A DNA stretch of 64,000 nucleotides from Annona cherimola (taxonomy: Eukaryota > Streptophyta > Magnoliopsida > Magnoliales > Annonaceae). The translations under genes and the position numbers were made by a program. Every line of letters begins with the position of its first letter. The stretch's first letter is position 1. Shown in pieces: positions 48,558 to 61,379 of the stretch. A model generated the notes under the pieces. That model was given only the letters and a program-made list of their open reading frames with translations, was not told the origin of the DNA and made no database searches. The stretch covers positions 81,483,221-81,547,220 of the forward strand of contig CM059973.1 in assembly GCA_030490835.1 (NCBI GenBank). The letters are read 5' to 3'.

Positions 48558-51500
48558 ATGGGCACAACAGAAATTGAAAGCAGAATCCAAGTAGGATCGG
48601 TTAAAGCAGCTGTTAGCATATATGGTGAAAAGTTTCATGGTGAGAAGATGGACACAAGGAAATCTCAGAGGACTAGCTCAAAGGTAAGAAATAGAAAGAA
48701 TTAGCATTGGTTCTACTGTCTAGCATGCGCTGAAAAGGATCAGTTCATTGCTTTTGCATATTCAACTGATCTAGATTGCATAGCGATGCAGGGAGAAAAG
48801 CATGATAACAAGGTTAGCACAAGATGAAGCTTTCGAGATTGATAAAGAAATTTCAATATTGAAACTCAAACGCAAAAATTAGAGAAAATATCTAGAATAT
48901 TATTCCAGATATTTGTAAGTCTTTTGAAATAAAAAGAACATAACATATTTATACGAGTGTTCTAGCAAACCCTAGCAGCAAGAAAACCTTACATAAATAG
49001 AATTAAGCAAGAAATTATACAAATTTCTAATAAATATGATTTATTAAATATAGTAAAAATTGAAATTTACTAAAAATAGTAAAAAACTAGAATTAATAAA
49101 AATCAAAATTATAAGAGTTGTCATAATATTGGGTTTGAAAATTGCTTTTCATTGATATTTTGCGGCTCCTATAATTTATTCCGGATAAAAAATTATAATA
49201 ATTTGAATTTTTCTCGCTCTTTTATTGTTCACGAACCTTTTTGCTTTGTATTCTGACAATCTTACTCACTCTAGGATTTCATTCGCTTCTCATCCTACAT
49301 GATTTCCCTTCACTTGAGAAAATCTTGATCTTGAGTTTGCTAGAATATTTGAATAAAAGAGTTTATCTAAAGACTGGAATAAATAGATATCCACAACATT
49401 AAACATTTTAGAGGTTTCCATTGTATCTAGCAAATCTACCATTTATGTTTTGCCATTGACCTTCTTCAAAGTCTAATCTAACTCATGGTGTTGAATGTCC
49501 CTCATAGGTGGTGACTCATCAAGTAAATTATCTGTCATCAAGTTCTTGAACTCCGCTAGCAATGACTTGACTATATTAGGGAGCTCTACCACTTTTTGCT
49601 CATCTTCATCTGTCAACACATTTTTCTCAATTAGATCATGCACCTTCTTTGACTCCTCAATAGCATAAAAATTTCTTAGTCTTTTGTCCCTCCTCCACAT
49701 TGGTTACTTTTTGCTTTTTAGTTGCCTTCTCTCTTTGCATTGGTCAATAAGTGTAATTGTGTTATGAGTTGACTTGTTTGTTTTATTAGATTCCTTATAA
49801 ATAGTTCTGTAGCAACTCTGATACTGATGTAACAAAATATTTTCGTAATCAAAGGGGAATAAAATAATCATGCATCAACTACTTCATCCTTCACCACATT
49901 CAAATTGATGTCTTTTCTTCACGAACTCTTCTGGATTGCAATCTTTCCTACCATGCAGAAGCTCTACCCTCTACATGCAATAAGCTTCACATGTTTCCCT
50001 TTTGAAATATCCATATATTACAAAAGCCTATCTACTTCTAAAATCTAATCTAATAATTCTTCAATATTATGATCCCCATGGAAGTAAAGAATATTTACCT
50101 TCAGCCTGAATTTGTGAGTGCCTCTATCGCCTTAATGGCTTCTTCCACATCTAAGTTTTGTTATAGGTTTTGCAAAATAATCTTCTTCTTCATTTAAATC
50201 TTCCACGTAGAGATATTGTCTATGCCAATATGTAGGAACAGGTCTACTAAAAGGCTACCTGTGAGCTTGGAGATCTCTGTATGTGGCCTCTCATCATCTT
50301 AGATTCCAGTGGCATCTACACTCAAAGCATTTCGTTGATTTGTAAATTTTTTCAAAGTGTTGTTTTAAATGTTGGAATTTATAATCCATTCACTGCTTCC
50401 AATCTCTCATTACTACCCCACAAAATATTGCTTTGCAGTCTTAGTTGTTTGAGCTTTGCCATCATGAGATCAGGGGAGATAGTCTGCTCTGATACCAACT
50501 GGTGCAACAAGTAAAGTGTGATAACAAGGTTGGCACAAGACTATGCTTTCAATATTAATAAACAAGTTTTAACACTGCAACAAACAGACCCCAAAAAAAA
50601 AATTCCTAGGCTCACAGGCGATGAGCTTTAGTGTGATATTGTTTGCTCTAGCTCGACAACTTTGTTGTTCGGTTTTAAAACACTTCACACCATATTTTAA
50701 TTGAATTCCATTTATAAACCCTCAGAAACTCTCTCCTTTTTGATGTGGAATTTAGTTCTGGATTGTTATAGACCCATCAGCTTCTTTCTGGTTCGTCCTC
50801 AAAATGACATTTACTGGAAGGGGTCCGCTTTGATACCACTTTGTAATGCGTAGGCTTAGAAAATGATTCTAAGCCCGTGGGCTATGGGATTCAATGTGAT
50901 ATTGTCCACTTTGGTCTAACAGCTCAGTCGCACAATTTTAAAACATGTTACACCATATTTAAATTGAGATCTTCTTATAAAATCATAAAAACTTTCGCTT
51001 CTTTTCAATTTGGGATTCGTTCTAGGCCATTACAAACACCAAAACTCAAACACAAAAGTTAAAGAAAATCTCTAAATATTATTCAGGTTAACTATTAAAT
51101 CTTCTAAAATAAAAAGAATATAATATATTTATAGAAGTGCTCTAGTAAACCCCAATGCTAGGAAAACCCTACATAAATAGAACTACGAAAGAAAATTGCT
51201 CAAGGTTCTAATAAACACGACTATAAACTAGTAAATCTGAATTTACTAAAGATAAGATATTCGAATATATATTATAGTAAAAATGAAAATCAGAATTATA
51301 AGAATTGTCATGATGCTGGGCTCAAAAATAATTTTCTGTTGATATCTTTTGGCTCTCATAACTCTACTTGGATCAAAAGTTATAATAATTTGAAATTGTC
51401 TTACTTTTTTATTGCGTGAGGACCTTTTCACTTTGCATCCTCATAGTCCTACTTACTCTGGAATTTTATTCACTTAGCATTCTATGTCACACAGGATGTG

Positions 51501-54287
51501 ACAAAGGAAATTATACCCAGAATTCTGGTATCACCACTTGAATTCAACAAATCCTACCCTCTTTGAGTTCATCATATTGGACATTTGGACTTTTGAACGA
51601 ATAGAAATTAATCAACCTTTTGCTTCTTTTCCAGCAAGCAAATCTATTTCTTGCTGGATATTGTGGTCTTTGCACATCTGTGCAATACCAAGTTGACAAT
51701 CCTTGTGAATCTGCTCCAAACAAAATGTAAGCAAAAGTATTTTGCTGCTTATAAAATGAGTTTATATCATTGTAAAGAATCAGTTCTTCAGGTTTCTTAT
51801 GAGCTAGTATATTACAATTTCTAAAATGTTCTCTAATAAATAAAAATAAAATGGGATGAACTCTTTCTTATAGATCGTAGGCAAAGATGGCTGATGGAAC
51901 TAAACCCAGTCCATTCAGTTAGCAATCAGTAGTGTAAATCCCTGAATTCGAACTGTGGCAAACTCTGGATTAATGTCCACAGGCATATAATTGAAAGCTA
52001 GGGTTTAGTTATAATTATGAATTAATCAGTGTTTCCACCATCCCCCCCTCCCCCTTCCCTCCTTTTCATATGAAACATGGATGAAGCAGACGGACAAAAG
52101 GGGAATCCAAATACATCGCATTTTTTGGATACAGAAAAGGTTTCCGATATTCTGTTCAAGAAAGATGAGCAAGAAAAAGCCACCGACACGAACTAAGACC
52201 TCAAAACTGCAGTGGAGTTGTTTTGAGTTCCTTCTTGGATTTGGAAGTCCCAGCCAAATTATTGTCTTTGCTGTTTACTATAGCTTGGTTTGAGTGCAGA
52301 TCATGGTGTTTTCTGTTTATTGCAATTCATGTAACTTGTGGATCATTGTCTTTGCTGTTTCTTGCAAATCACTTTGCTTGCGGATCCAAACATATGATCA
52401 TGATGCCATTAGAAATTTTCATTAATTTTCCTTTTCGTTAGTCTGTAATGTATTGCTTACTGACTGCTTTTATTGTGTAATTCAAAGAAGCCTTCTTCAA
52501 AGGCAACAGAACTCCATCTTGCAAAAAGAGACATTGATCACTTTGATGGCAACCGAAAATTTGCGGAAACTGTAAAAGTTCAAGCAGAGATGGAGCTCAG
52601 CAATGCCAAGCAAGCAGTGGAAGATCTCACTCAACGAATTGGAGAATCCAAAGCAAAAACAAGAACGAGGAGGAAGGAACTTCAAGGATTAAGAAACCAT
52701 ATCAACCACGACGACCACACAATTCATGTTGCTCAGGAAACAACAAAAATGCAGTTCAAGGAAGTGATGAAAGAACTGGAAATCGTAAAACAGGAATTGA
52801 GCCAGCTGAAGCTGGATATTGCAACTGTTAAAGAAGCAAAAGCGCAAGCTGAAAAGCAGGCTGAACAGTCTATTGTGAAAGCAAGGTCCCTTTCAAACTC
52901 TGTTGAGGCGATCAAGAATGAGATTGGGGAAATAAATGAAGAGGAGGTTCTCGTTGAACTGGCTAGAATGGAAGCCATCAGAGAGTTGGAAGCAATTGAA
53001 GCTCAAAGACAGGCTGAGACAACTAGATTTTCAGCAACAATGGAGGAAATTCAGGAGAGGATGAAGGATATTCTTCAAGAAATCGACCAGTCCAAGGAAC
53101 ATGAAGCTATGCTTGAAATCACGGCTTCAGATGCTGAGGTCTTGCAAAATGAACTAAATTTTGTTAAGGCTATGGAACAAAAGTCTGAAAAACACAAGTG
53201 GGATTCTCCTAATCGTGTGGGCCAGATCGATAAGAAAATGGAAGAGGAATTATTAGAGTCAGCTAGAAAAGAATTGAATGATGCAAAAAGGGAATTGGAG
53301 TCTATCAGAGGAGAAGGATTCAAGTTCATGGCTTCAATGGACGTGATTCGCAATGAGCTGAGACATGTCACGGATGAGTCAGCTCGCTTGAGAAATCTAG
53401 AAAAGAAGACAGACTCCAAAGTTAAGAACCTCAATTCCAAACTACTCAGAGCAAAATCCAAGTTGGATTCTGCAACTGATGCTGAAGAAAAGGCAAGATC
53501 AATAGTCAGCAATCTATCAGCGACGGTCCAGCAGCTACAAGATGAATGGGAAGCAGCAAAGAAAGAACGAGAACTAATCAGCAAGAAGACAGCAAGCATC
53601 AAACTAGAAATCCGAAGGACAGAGTTAAACATTGAACTAGAGGAGGAGAGATTGCAAGCAGAAATTCAAGAGCTGGAAGCTGTCAAAGAATCGGAAGCAA
53701 AGGCTCTTGAGAACTTGAGGGTTGTCACTGAGAAAACCATGCATGCTCGGGCTTCATCGTCTCAACGGGGCTCAACAATAACCATTTCCAGTTTCGAATA
53801 CGAATACTTGACCCAGCGTGCTAAAGGAGCCAAGGAGATTGCAGACAAGAAGGTGGATGCTGCCCAGGCTTGGATTGAAGCTATAAAGGCGAGTGAGAAG
53901 GAGATACTAATGAAAACGGAGATGTCACAAAGGGAGATCAGAGAGCTGAGGCTGGTGGAAGAGCAAGAGGTGCGCAAGACAGAGAAAGCATTGGCAGCAA
54001 AGAGAGCAATTGAGGGTGAGCTGCGTGAGAAGCAGACGAATCCTGAACATTTGGAGGCAGCAGCTGATCAGGTGACGATCACCAGGAGGCCCGTGAAAGG
54101 TAATGGCACCCCACTGACCCCCAAGCGGGCAAAGATGATGAGGAGGCCATCTTCTTCACCTGCAGTTAGATACACACCACGATCTGGCTCAAAGTCAAAC
54201 ATGCTGCCACGCTCTGGCTCCATCACGATAAGAAAGAAGCGGAAGAGGATAATGCCAGGTTTAGTTAAGTTCTTCAAGAGGAAATGA
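48558..54287 (+). CDS. WEB-family (DUF827) coiled-coil protein, two exons (about 641 aa)
   Basis: Exon 1 is 48558-48683 (42 codons, MGTTEIESRIQVGSVKAAVS then IYGE), with donor AAG|GTAAGA. Exon 2 is 52488-54287 (599 codons plus stop), with acceptor TTCAAAG|AAG and phase 0; an acceptor 3 bp later (52491) is possible. The short first exon ending the SVKAAVSxYGE motif, then a TELHLAKRD-type start, is the WEB/PMI2 family layout. The body is almost continuous coiled coil (heptads rich in Glu, Lys, Leu, Ala). The family signature EYEYLTQRAKGAKEIADKKV lies near residues 476-495, and a basic C-tail RKKRKRIMPGLVKFFKRK ends the protein. Known family members act in light-induced chloroplast movement or related cytoskeletal scaffolding; the role here is inferred. 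Intron 1 (3804 bp) carries an antisense gypsy element. Confidence 0.88.
49473..49700 (-). pseudogene. gypsy pol fragment upstream of reverse transcriptase
   Basis: A 75-codon frame whose end reads VKSLLAEFKNLMTDNLLDES then PPMRDIQHHELD and a stop. The PPMRDIQHH motif directly precedes the reverse transcriptase domain in plant gypsy polyproteins. RT itself is absent, so gag and this segment were brought together by an internal deletion. Confidence 0.7.
49850..50170 (-). pseudogene. gypsy gag pseudogene
   Basis: Minus-strand translation, crossing several stops and frameshifts, follows the plant Ty3/gypsy gag core. It reads HKFRLKVNILYFHGDHNIEE, then a (D)ILEVDRL-type helix, KGKHVKLIAC, and near its end a KDEVVDA..FYSPLI stretch corresponding to the MK.L...F.P.DYE region. 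Several nonsense codons are present, so it is inactive. Confidence 0.65.
50576..51034 (-). mobile_element. Complete TRIM element (459 bp) nested in the gypsy 5' LTR
   Basis: Two short LTRs: 50576-50770 (195 bp) and 50842-51034 (193 bp, TGTAATG...CATTACA). They are collinear over phrases such as GTGTGATATTGT, TTTTAAAACA(C/T)(G/T)T, ACACCATATTT and GGGATTC/GGAATTT. The 71-bp interior has a primer-binding site TGGTATCAAAGC (minus strand; about 50828-50839) next to the right LTR and a purine tract next to the left one. Flanking AACAC repeats (50571-50575, 51035-51039) are a perfect 5-bp target duplication. Non-coding and non-autonomous. Removing it restores collinearity between the two gypsy LTRs. 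Confidence 0.85.
51495..52487 (+). other. 3' part of WEB intron 1, no exon recognised
   Basis: Between the gypsy element and exon 2 lies unremarkable intron sequence. Open frames at 52081-52293 and 52223-52441 have no family motif, and no extra exon is required because exons 1 and 2 join in phase to give the expected family N-terminus. A CT-rich stretch near 52042-52062 is a plausible relic of an alternative acceptor region. Confidence 0.5.
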
Positions 54288-55970
54288 CACAGAAATTTGA
54301 ATAGAGTTTTTATTTTTTTCCCTTCTTTTTTCTGTTGTGGCCTGATGCAGTCATATATATAACTGTGTAGAGTTATTACTTGCATATAATGTTATTTGAA
54401 AGAGGAGAATTAGCGTTGTTGATTCGTGTAGCTTTTACTCCAACTCAGCCACACGATAAAATGACTACTGCAGCAGAAAATGCCTTACAATCACACTGGC
54501 GTTCTACAAGCACTTACGGGCCTGGTATACCTTTTCATTGGGAACGAGCCTACTCTCTTTTCATGGATACTGATACACTCACTCGAGCTAGCTAGGCCCA
54601 AGATTAACATGCATGCATGTCCCTGAGAATTGAAATGATTGGAATCATCTAATAGGTGAGGATGGTGCATGTAGGGCACACTGCCATTACAAAGATTTAA
54701 ACAAGGAAGACAATCAGTTTCGTTTCATTATCAAAGATGATCATGACGTGGAGCAGTTGCTGGATGGGAGCTATTTGGCAGCATACTTGGCCCACCCAGT
54801 TCATCATTTCGGGGATCCCTCTTTGGAATTTGGACCGCAGGATTAAGCGAGGAACAGGTTCCAACGTTAAGAGATATCGGCCATGATGAAGTAGGCCCGG
54901 CTGATTCCCAGGGACCGGAAACCCTCCAGCTAAAAAGCCCACAAGTGCTCGATTGTGGACCGTTGATCCTTCCACTGGAGAGGGAGAAAATGATTGAGCG
55001 TTGTAGAGAATTTAATGATGGTGCAAGGAATGGGGACCATGGCGTAATGTCGACAGCTATTTTATAGTACTGCAATGCAACGTTCCATATCCATGCGTTC
55101 TCCTTCCGGATGTGTCTTTATCCGGCATAATATGTAGGAAGGTAGTTGAAGAAATTATAAATGCTGGATGAAGCGTGCATGCAAACTGTAGAATCAGTCC
55201 CCTGTTAGTGTTTCTGCAGTGTGGCCCATCATCGGTCGTTCCCAAAAGGAGCAATCACCATTGTTCAACTCCTAAGATTAGCTTTCCTCTGCAGGTTGTC
55301 ATACGAGGATTATAAAAATATTGTTAAGAAAAGGAACATTTGCAGCCGTTGGTTTTCTTCAATTCTGTTCCGGCTTACCTCATAACTAACAAGCCATACT
55401 TTACAGGCGCACTTTCAATTGATTTTCGGATAAAAATTCGGAATATTTGTGTTTGGCCATCGACCCCATTTCTTTAATTACAATGTAAATACCAAAAATT
55501 CAATATAAGGCGCATGTTCCGGCCTATGATTGCGCCTGGCATGCCCCACGGGCCACGGCTTCCTATTTCTCTCATTTGCTTCCCTGTCATTCATTCCATG
55601 TGGCCTGCAATGACTGGAATTGAACTATGCAAGTTGTGGGGCCCAGATCATCACGATGACTCCTTACTCTCCGATCTGGACCGTTGGATATTTTCATCTA
55701 AACATTCTAGAAGTCAACTAATTTTGGTTACTTATCTATCTAATCAGTAGACTTATGGTTTTTGAATTTGGACCGTTCTTTGTGGTCGTGTGTCACCTGT
55801 AAATTTTGTGGGTGCATGTCCATCGTCCCCAAACCGCTGACTCCAATAAGCAGCGAGGCATCCCTTGGGGTCTGTCCAAAGTATCCAAAGGAATGAGATT
55901 TTGAAGAAGAGATCAGATTATAAAGAAAATTCATTATGCGGAAAAAAAGACATCTAAAAGTTATATGTTA
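54288..55970. other. 3' flank of WEB gene and intergenic DNA
   Basis: The WEB 3'UTR probably extends over the first 100-150 bp (T-rich stretch at 54307-54335); no exact poly(A) site is assigned. Further on, several GGACCGTTG(A/G)T-type phrases (about 54956, 55679, 55772) and GGGGCCCA words recur. These are typical of short plant repeats. Open frames of 90-115 codons on the minus strand (54697-55075) overlap each other and show no domain. Confidence 0.4.
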
Positions 55971-55984
55971 AATAAGAAACGTAA

Positions 55985-56340
55985 TATTAAAACAGCATGG
56001 ATCATTTCGTACCGGTTTGAATAAAAAACATATATCTTTAAATTTTTTTTATCTAAACATGCTTATCTATAAATCAAATTTTACCATTTTAAAAATGGTT
56101 AACCATTTATTTTGAATTTTTAAACACAAATTTATTATAATTATGCGCTAACAATTTAAAAGGACTAAAATACTTCTATACTTAAAAATTCAAAATAAAT
56201 ATATATACATTTCTTTTTTTTCTGATAGAGAATACATGTACATCTCTAAAAATAATAAAACTTAGTTTATGGATTAAATATAATTAAATTAAAATTTAAA
56301 AAAAAAATTTAAAAAAACAAAAAAAATGTGTGTTTTGGAG
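55985..56340. mobile_element. AT-rich palindromic MITE relic (family 3)
   Basis: CTTATCTATAAATCAAATTTTACCA is mirrored by TAATAAAACTTAGTTTATGGATTAAATA, and ATTTTGAATTTTTAAA by TTAAAAATTCAAAATAAA. The arms are diverged; boundaries are approximate. Confidence 0.4.
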
Positions 56341-57799
56341 AGGTCTAAAATGGCCTTAGACTAGGCTGAAATGATCGTTCTGCTATTAAAAATGTTATAA
56401 GTTATTATATGGTGGCAAATGAGAGATTATACAGGAAATGAATAAAACCATTCAATCCTCATCTAATGTCATCCAACAGATGCTTATGAATATGTCCTTA
56501 GCAGTCCTAACAATCTACATCCATTGCATGATCTAATGGATATGGGTTAGAATTGGTCCCACGTGAGGCTGTCAACAATGTGAACATGAGGTGTTTATTA
56601 TTTTTAGTGGATTTCTTAAAAACTCAAACACTATGCAATATTTCAGATATAGATCGGATAGAAAGCCCAAAACTCGATATTTGATGCACTTGGAACTATT
56701 TGATCAAAATTCTTCGAATTTATTTTTTTAAAATTTTCAACTGCTGGTTTCTAGAATGATCTCCTCGAAACCTTGGCTAATATATTTGATAATTATTTTC
56801 ATATATATTTTTTTTTGTTAATTTAAACAGTTTCACCAAGTGACTCAGTGCTACACCAATTTGATGCACTGTGATACAAAGCAAGAGTTATTCCGACTAT
56901 CATGTGTGATACTAATCGAAACTTTTCTTAATAAAATAGAAAAGCCCCAGCGGCCAGCTGTCCCCGTCTGGAAATAGTCATATGCGGCCGAAAACAAACA
57001 AGTTTGCCCCAAGTTCCAATCGCGCTATGATTTCGCTCGCACATGGATGAGTGCATGAATCGTCAAAAGTTTGTAGCAGTGGGGAGATTCACTGCACAAC
57101 ATGGTCATAGCTTGAATAGAATGTGTAACAGCGCAATGAATTGCCCGTCAGAGCTTGGGACCATTGCAAGTTCAATAGTCAAGGAATTTAGCAGAGGCAC
57201 CAATGCTGCATGGTCAAGGCATCCAATTAGCTAAAGATTTGAGTGAGTAGGGCAAAAAACAGGGAAAATAATCCACATCCCATCGACACAATTCCTATTC
57301 TGCTTCTTATTTTGCCTATTTTGTCCATGTAATAGAAGCTATAAAGTCTTCCCTCCTGATTAATTAGAATTGCCAAGTGATCGTGATATTATGGAACCAT
57401 TTGTTCCAGCCAGCCATCGATCATAGATAGAATGTTCCATATTAACACATCCCAAGAGTTGGCCAAATCATCATAGTAATCACTAGATGTGAACCACGGA
57501 TAGAATTGTATGAGTTAATGTGATCGGTGGTCCACCCAACGATTAGGTCGGCCTCATATTTAAGCCAGGTCGAAAGATCGCCCCACAATTTCGGCTTTTA
57601 TTAGGATATGCTACATTTTCAAAGTACGGGTGGACAAAGAGGAAGGACCGGAATGATTAATTCAGCCACTGCCATGTTGTTGTCCTCGCGCAATGAAGGG
57701 AAAAAATAGAGAAGTCATAGAAAAAAAACACCAACGCTGGACACATTCAATGGAGCGAGGATTTTGGACGTGGGAAGCATTTCCCGTGAGTTCTCCGCC

Positions 57800-59810
57800 A
57801 GAAAATTGTTGAGTTGATGCTCTACCAGAGCCACTTAACAATATATTCGTATATTATTATTATATCTAAAAAAAATTTATCTGTATCTTTAATTCTAAAA
57901 TAATAAAAATAAATTTCATATAATTTATATGAAAATTTTGAAAACTTATTCGTTATTATTTTTATAAAATAAATAAATTACAAATGATTTTATTAATTAA
58001 ATGTATTATTGAGATTTTAAAGTTATTAGATATCAATGTTTTCATATATAAAACTCAATAACATTTAATCACTATCTTTTTGAGATTTGTATATAACAGA
58101 CCCCGTAATTTTTGCATACTTGCATTTTTTCCGCATGTTGGCTTTGAATATTTTCAAAACGAATCTTATAAATTTGCATATTTTGTAAAATAGATAAACT
58201 TACTGCATCTATTTTAGGAATATGCAAAACACAAAATCTGATTTGCGTTTTAAAACCTTACAATGTGGAAGATGCAGAACACAAAATATAAATTGCTGAA
58301 AAGAAAATTTTTAAATATAAATAACACGATTTTAAATTTTATATGATTAAAATATTTCTTATTTTGATTACATGGAAATTATGATTATTTTATGGAAATT
58401 TTTATATTTCTTAATCAAATATGATGTATGAAAGATAATAAATAATTTATATTTCATTAAATTAAACTAATGAGGAATACTTCTTTATAGCATAAATTTT
58501 CAAAAAGTTTATTCATATGCCTATTAAGTTTTAATAGAATTTCAGATGTAATAAAATGAAATTAATTTTGATTATTTAAATATACTAAAAATAAAATTAC
58601 ATAACTCAAGTAAATGAATTAAAATATTTTAATATTTTGGCAAGTTAAATTATTATTTTTACAAATTAGATTTTATAAGTTTGCTAATTGCAAATTCGAC
58701 GCTGTTGTTGTATATATCTATCAGTATACATATTTCAAACCAAGCTACCATATGTAAGTTTAAATAATTTACGATGATTGTAATAAGTAAGCTATATGGC
58801 GCCAGAAAATCTGCTTGTGTTTATATTGCAGTTTGTAAATTTTAAGCTATATTATTGTAATTAAATAATTGTATCACAAATATTAATTTTAAAATAAATC
58901 TGAATGTGATGCAAAAATTAAACCCAATGGTTCGCTAACGACAAAGTATAATTTGCAAAATGTGCAGACATGAATAATTTATCTTACAAAATGTGTGCAG
59001 CTGTGGAATTTATTTTGAAAGTATTTAAATTAGACGTGCAAAAATGAAACTATTAAATTTACATGATCTATTACATAAAAAACCAAAATAATAATAAAAA
59101 TACGATATCATTCATAAAAATATAAATATTTACTTTCTTAGTTAACAAATTAATTTGAAAATTTTAATAATATAATTAATTTGGATATTAATTTATAGTT
59201 TATTTTTCTATAAATAAAGATTTTAAAATCTTAATGAAAACTATATGAATAAATTATTTAAATCATTTTAATGTTGAAAATAAAGATATTATTTAAATAT
59301 TTAAGTAGTCTTAATGTTATAAAAAGTATTTTAAATATAGACCATGATCACTTCAGTCCAGTCTAAAACTTATTTCGGATAGGTCCAAAAATTTTATCCT
59401 AAAAATTATTAATTAATGAACTAAGTTTTAGTATTTCAAAAATTTGTATAATTTGTTTTATATTTTTAAATACAAGATATTTTAATAATTTTCTACAATT
59501 CAACGCACTTAGTTGCTTTGAAACTTCAGTAGAATGGGGTATAAAATTTATTTTTTATTTTTTTCAAAATTTGTTTCATAAACTGTTATTTCAGGTATAT
59601 TTGACTTATGAATTTATCTTTACCATTTCGGATATATGTATATATTTATTTTTAAAAACAAAGGTATTTTAATCATTTAAAGTACTTTTATTTTTTAAAA
59701 TCAAAAAATATATATACTTATTTTCAAAAATAGTAAACTTAGTTGATTGATTAGATATAGTTAGATTAATTGTACATATTTCCAAACTCAATTGCACTAA
59801 CCAGGTCCAT
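57800..59810. other. Very AT-rich gene-free stretch
   Basis: Two kilobases almost devoid of CG dinucleotides, made of A/T runs and short words such as TTTGCATATTTTG and AACACAAAAT. No open frame of note. The end (about 59545-59785) shows family 3 MITE-like phrases. Confidence 0.5.
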
Positions 59811-59814
59811 GAAT

Positions 59815-60130
59815 TGCGACTCTTACGTAAATGTAGCTTCCGGTGGGTCGCGCGCGCCGGAGAAGCGGAAGATCGCAGGAAACAGAGTCCGTTAGTGACG
59901 CTACGAGGGCCACGCGTGACGTTGCATTTGTGTTATTTGGACGGAAGTAGCGCACTGCTCTATAGCTTGAGTTTGCGTGCTCCGTTCAATGCTTGTGTTT
60001 CTGTAAAGCAAACCCGTCCTTGAAAGAGAAACGATTTATTGGCGTAGGATTGGTATCTGGAAAGAGAGAAAAAGGAAAATAGGAGGGAATCGCTTTGGTT
60101 CGTTCGCTATAGGATGCAGCAGCCGACACA
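59815..60130. other. CpG-rich island in AT-rich surroundings
   Basis: Abrupt rise in CG dinucleotides (CGCGCGCCGG, CGCTACGAGGGCCACGCG, TGACGTTGC) next to the AT-rich block. ACGT-core motifs (TTACGTAA, GTGACGTT) are present. No coding sequence is recognised. It could be a promoter or first noncoding exon of a gene beyond the window, or a decayed fragment. Confidence 0.3.
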
Positions 60131-60782
60131 AGCACTACAGAATTTACCGATGGACTCTTAATTAATTCGAAAAAATGACAATAAGCACGGTCCTGATGAT
60201 GGGCAGGAAGAACCAGCGCTTGAATGCATCATACCAGGAAAACTAGGTGGTACTACATGTATCATGTATGATTGAATCTCCAATTAATGTTTACTCATGT
60301 AGTCAAAAATTTTACATGAGTCGTGGTGATTAAAGGGAATAACGTCAGTAATTGTCCATCCAACGCATTGGTGACAAATGCGGACCGAAGTTCAAGCACT
60401 CGATTTTCCGCATTTGTTCCGACTGTTGGAAATTTGGAATAAAACCCTCCCGACAGCGTTTGTTATTTTTTCTACGGTTTTTCTGAAAAAAGAGAAGACG
60501 TATGGAAATTTTCGTTTCTCCACTTTAATGGGTTTCATACTTCACTATACTCCACGTATATCGCAACAACGTTACTTTTTAATTATTATTATCTGCATTG
60601 TCAATCAAAAGTAATATCCAGCTTTGCATCGGAAACATGTTTATTTTCTTTTTATTCTTTTCTATGCAATGATTCTTTGGTATTTTTATAACGTCTTCTT
60701 CTATCATTATTTTTTCTTTTTTTACGTTTTAACCTTTCCCCTTTACCTCATGTCCATAATGGATGTGGCAAGTTAGGATCAA

Positions 60783-60910
60783 CCCCTATTAATTCAAGTG
60801 GTAAAGAGTTTGGTTTCCTTAAGTAAAGTCTCAATTTTGAATTTGTAGAGAAATAGACAAGCAGAAAGCTTCTTCTTTTATGGGGTCTTACCTAGCTTAA
60901 CTTCGAAATT
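60783..60910 (+). repeat. tRNA-like SINE head fragment
   Basis: TTCAAGTGGTAAAGAGTTTGG resembles a pol III A box context, followed about 30 bp later by a weak B box (TCAATTTTGAATTTG). Probable SINE remnant; limits approximate. Confidence 0.3.
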
Positions 60911-61379
60911 CAAAACTATATATATTACAAAACTGACAAGTTAAGAAATGATTTCTATTCACTTTGGTAGATGCAACAAATTAGTCACTCTTTATTATCC
61001 CTCTTATGTCTCCGTCAAATGTTTGGTCGTCCAACATAGGTAACACGGTTTCTTTTGAATTCTACTGATGCCCATAGTTAAAATGGAAGACATAAGCCCA
61101 CTCAAAATAAATGATAAAAATGTCATTGGACATTTGCACACGTGGTAACCTGGGTGGCCAGTAGACAGCTCACTTGGGTTCGAGTCTCCTTCTTTTTCGT
61201 GGAGGAGGGATATTTTACTATTTCTATTTATAATTTCTTTCTTAGAGTGAAAGTATTTACATATTTTCCGAGCATTGAGGTGTTTACGTAGAAATTCCGT
61301 CTAAAGTTGTGAACATTAAGCTCTCCGCTCGTCGTCACCACGTCAATCACCACGTCAGTCATTTTTTTCGTCTTAGCCG

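Larger units (their letters stand above)
48784..51489 (-). mobile_element. Decayed Ty3/gypsy LTR retrotransposon in intron 1 of the WEB gene
   Basis: The LTRs are 48784-49302 (3' LTR in element orientation, about 519 bp) and 50501-51489 (5' LTR, about 525 bp once the nested TRIM is removed). The two are visibly diverged. A primer-binding site TGGTATCAGAGC (minus strand; 50487-50498) lies 2 bp from the 5' LTR end TGTTGCACCA. The interior holds a broken gag and a pre-RT fragment; most of pol is gone. Flanks CATAG (48779-48783) and CACAG (51490-51494) are a 5-bp target duplication with one substitution. Orientation is antisense to the host gene. Confidence 0.8.

Noticed and set aside
53075..53632. 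185-codon minus-strand frame inside WEB exon 2
   Set aside because: Antisense shadow of the coiled-coil coding sequence, whose codon bias leaves the opposite strand open.
54697..55075. Two overlapping minus-strand frames of 92 and 114 codons
   Set aside because: They occupy the same bases in different frames, lack motifs and lie in repeat-like sequence.
57043..57234. 63-codon frame starting MDECMNRQKF
   Set aside because: No recognisable homology and no adjoining exon; short frame of this size is expected by chance.
59814..60023. 69-codon frame in the CpG island
   Set aside because: No domain and no splice partner; open only because of local GC content.
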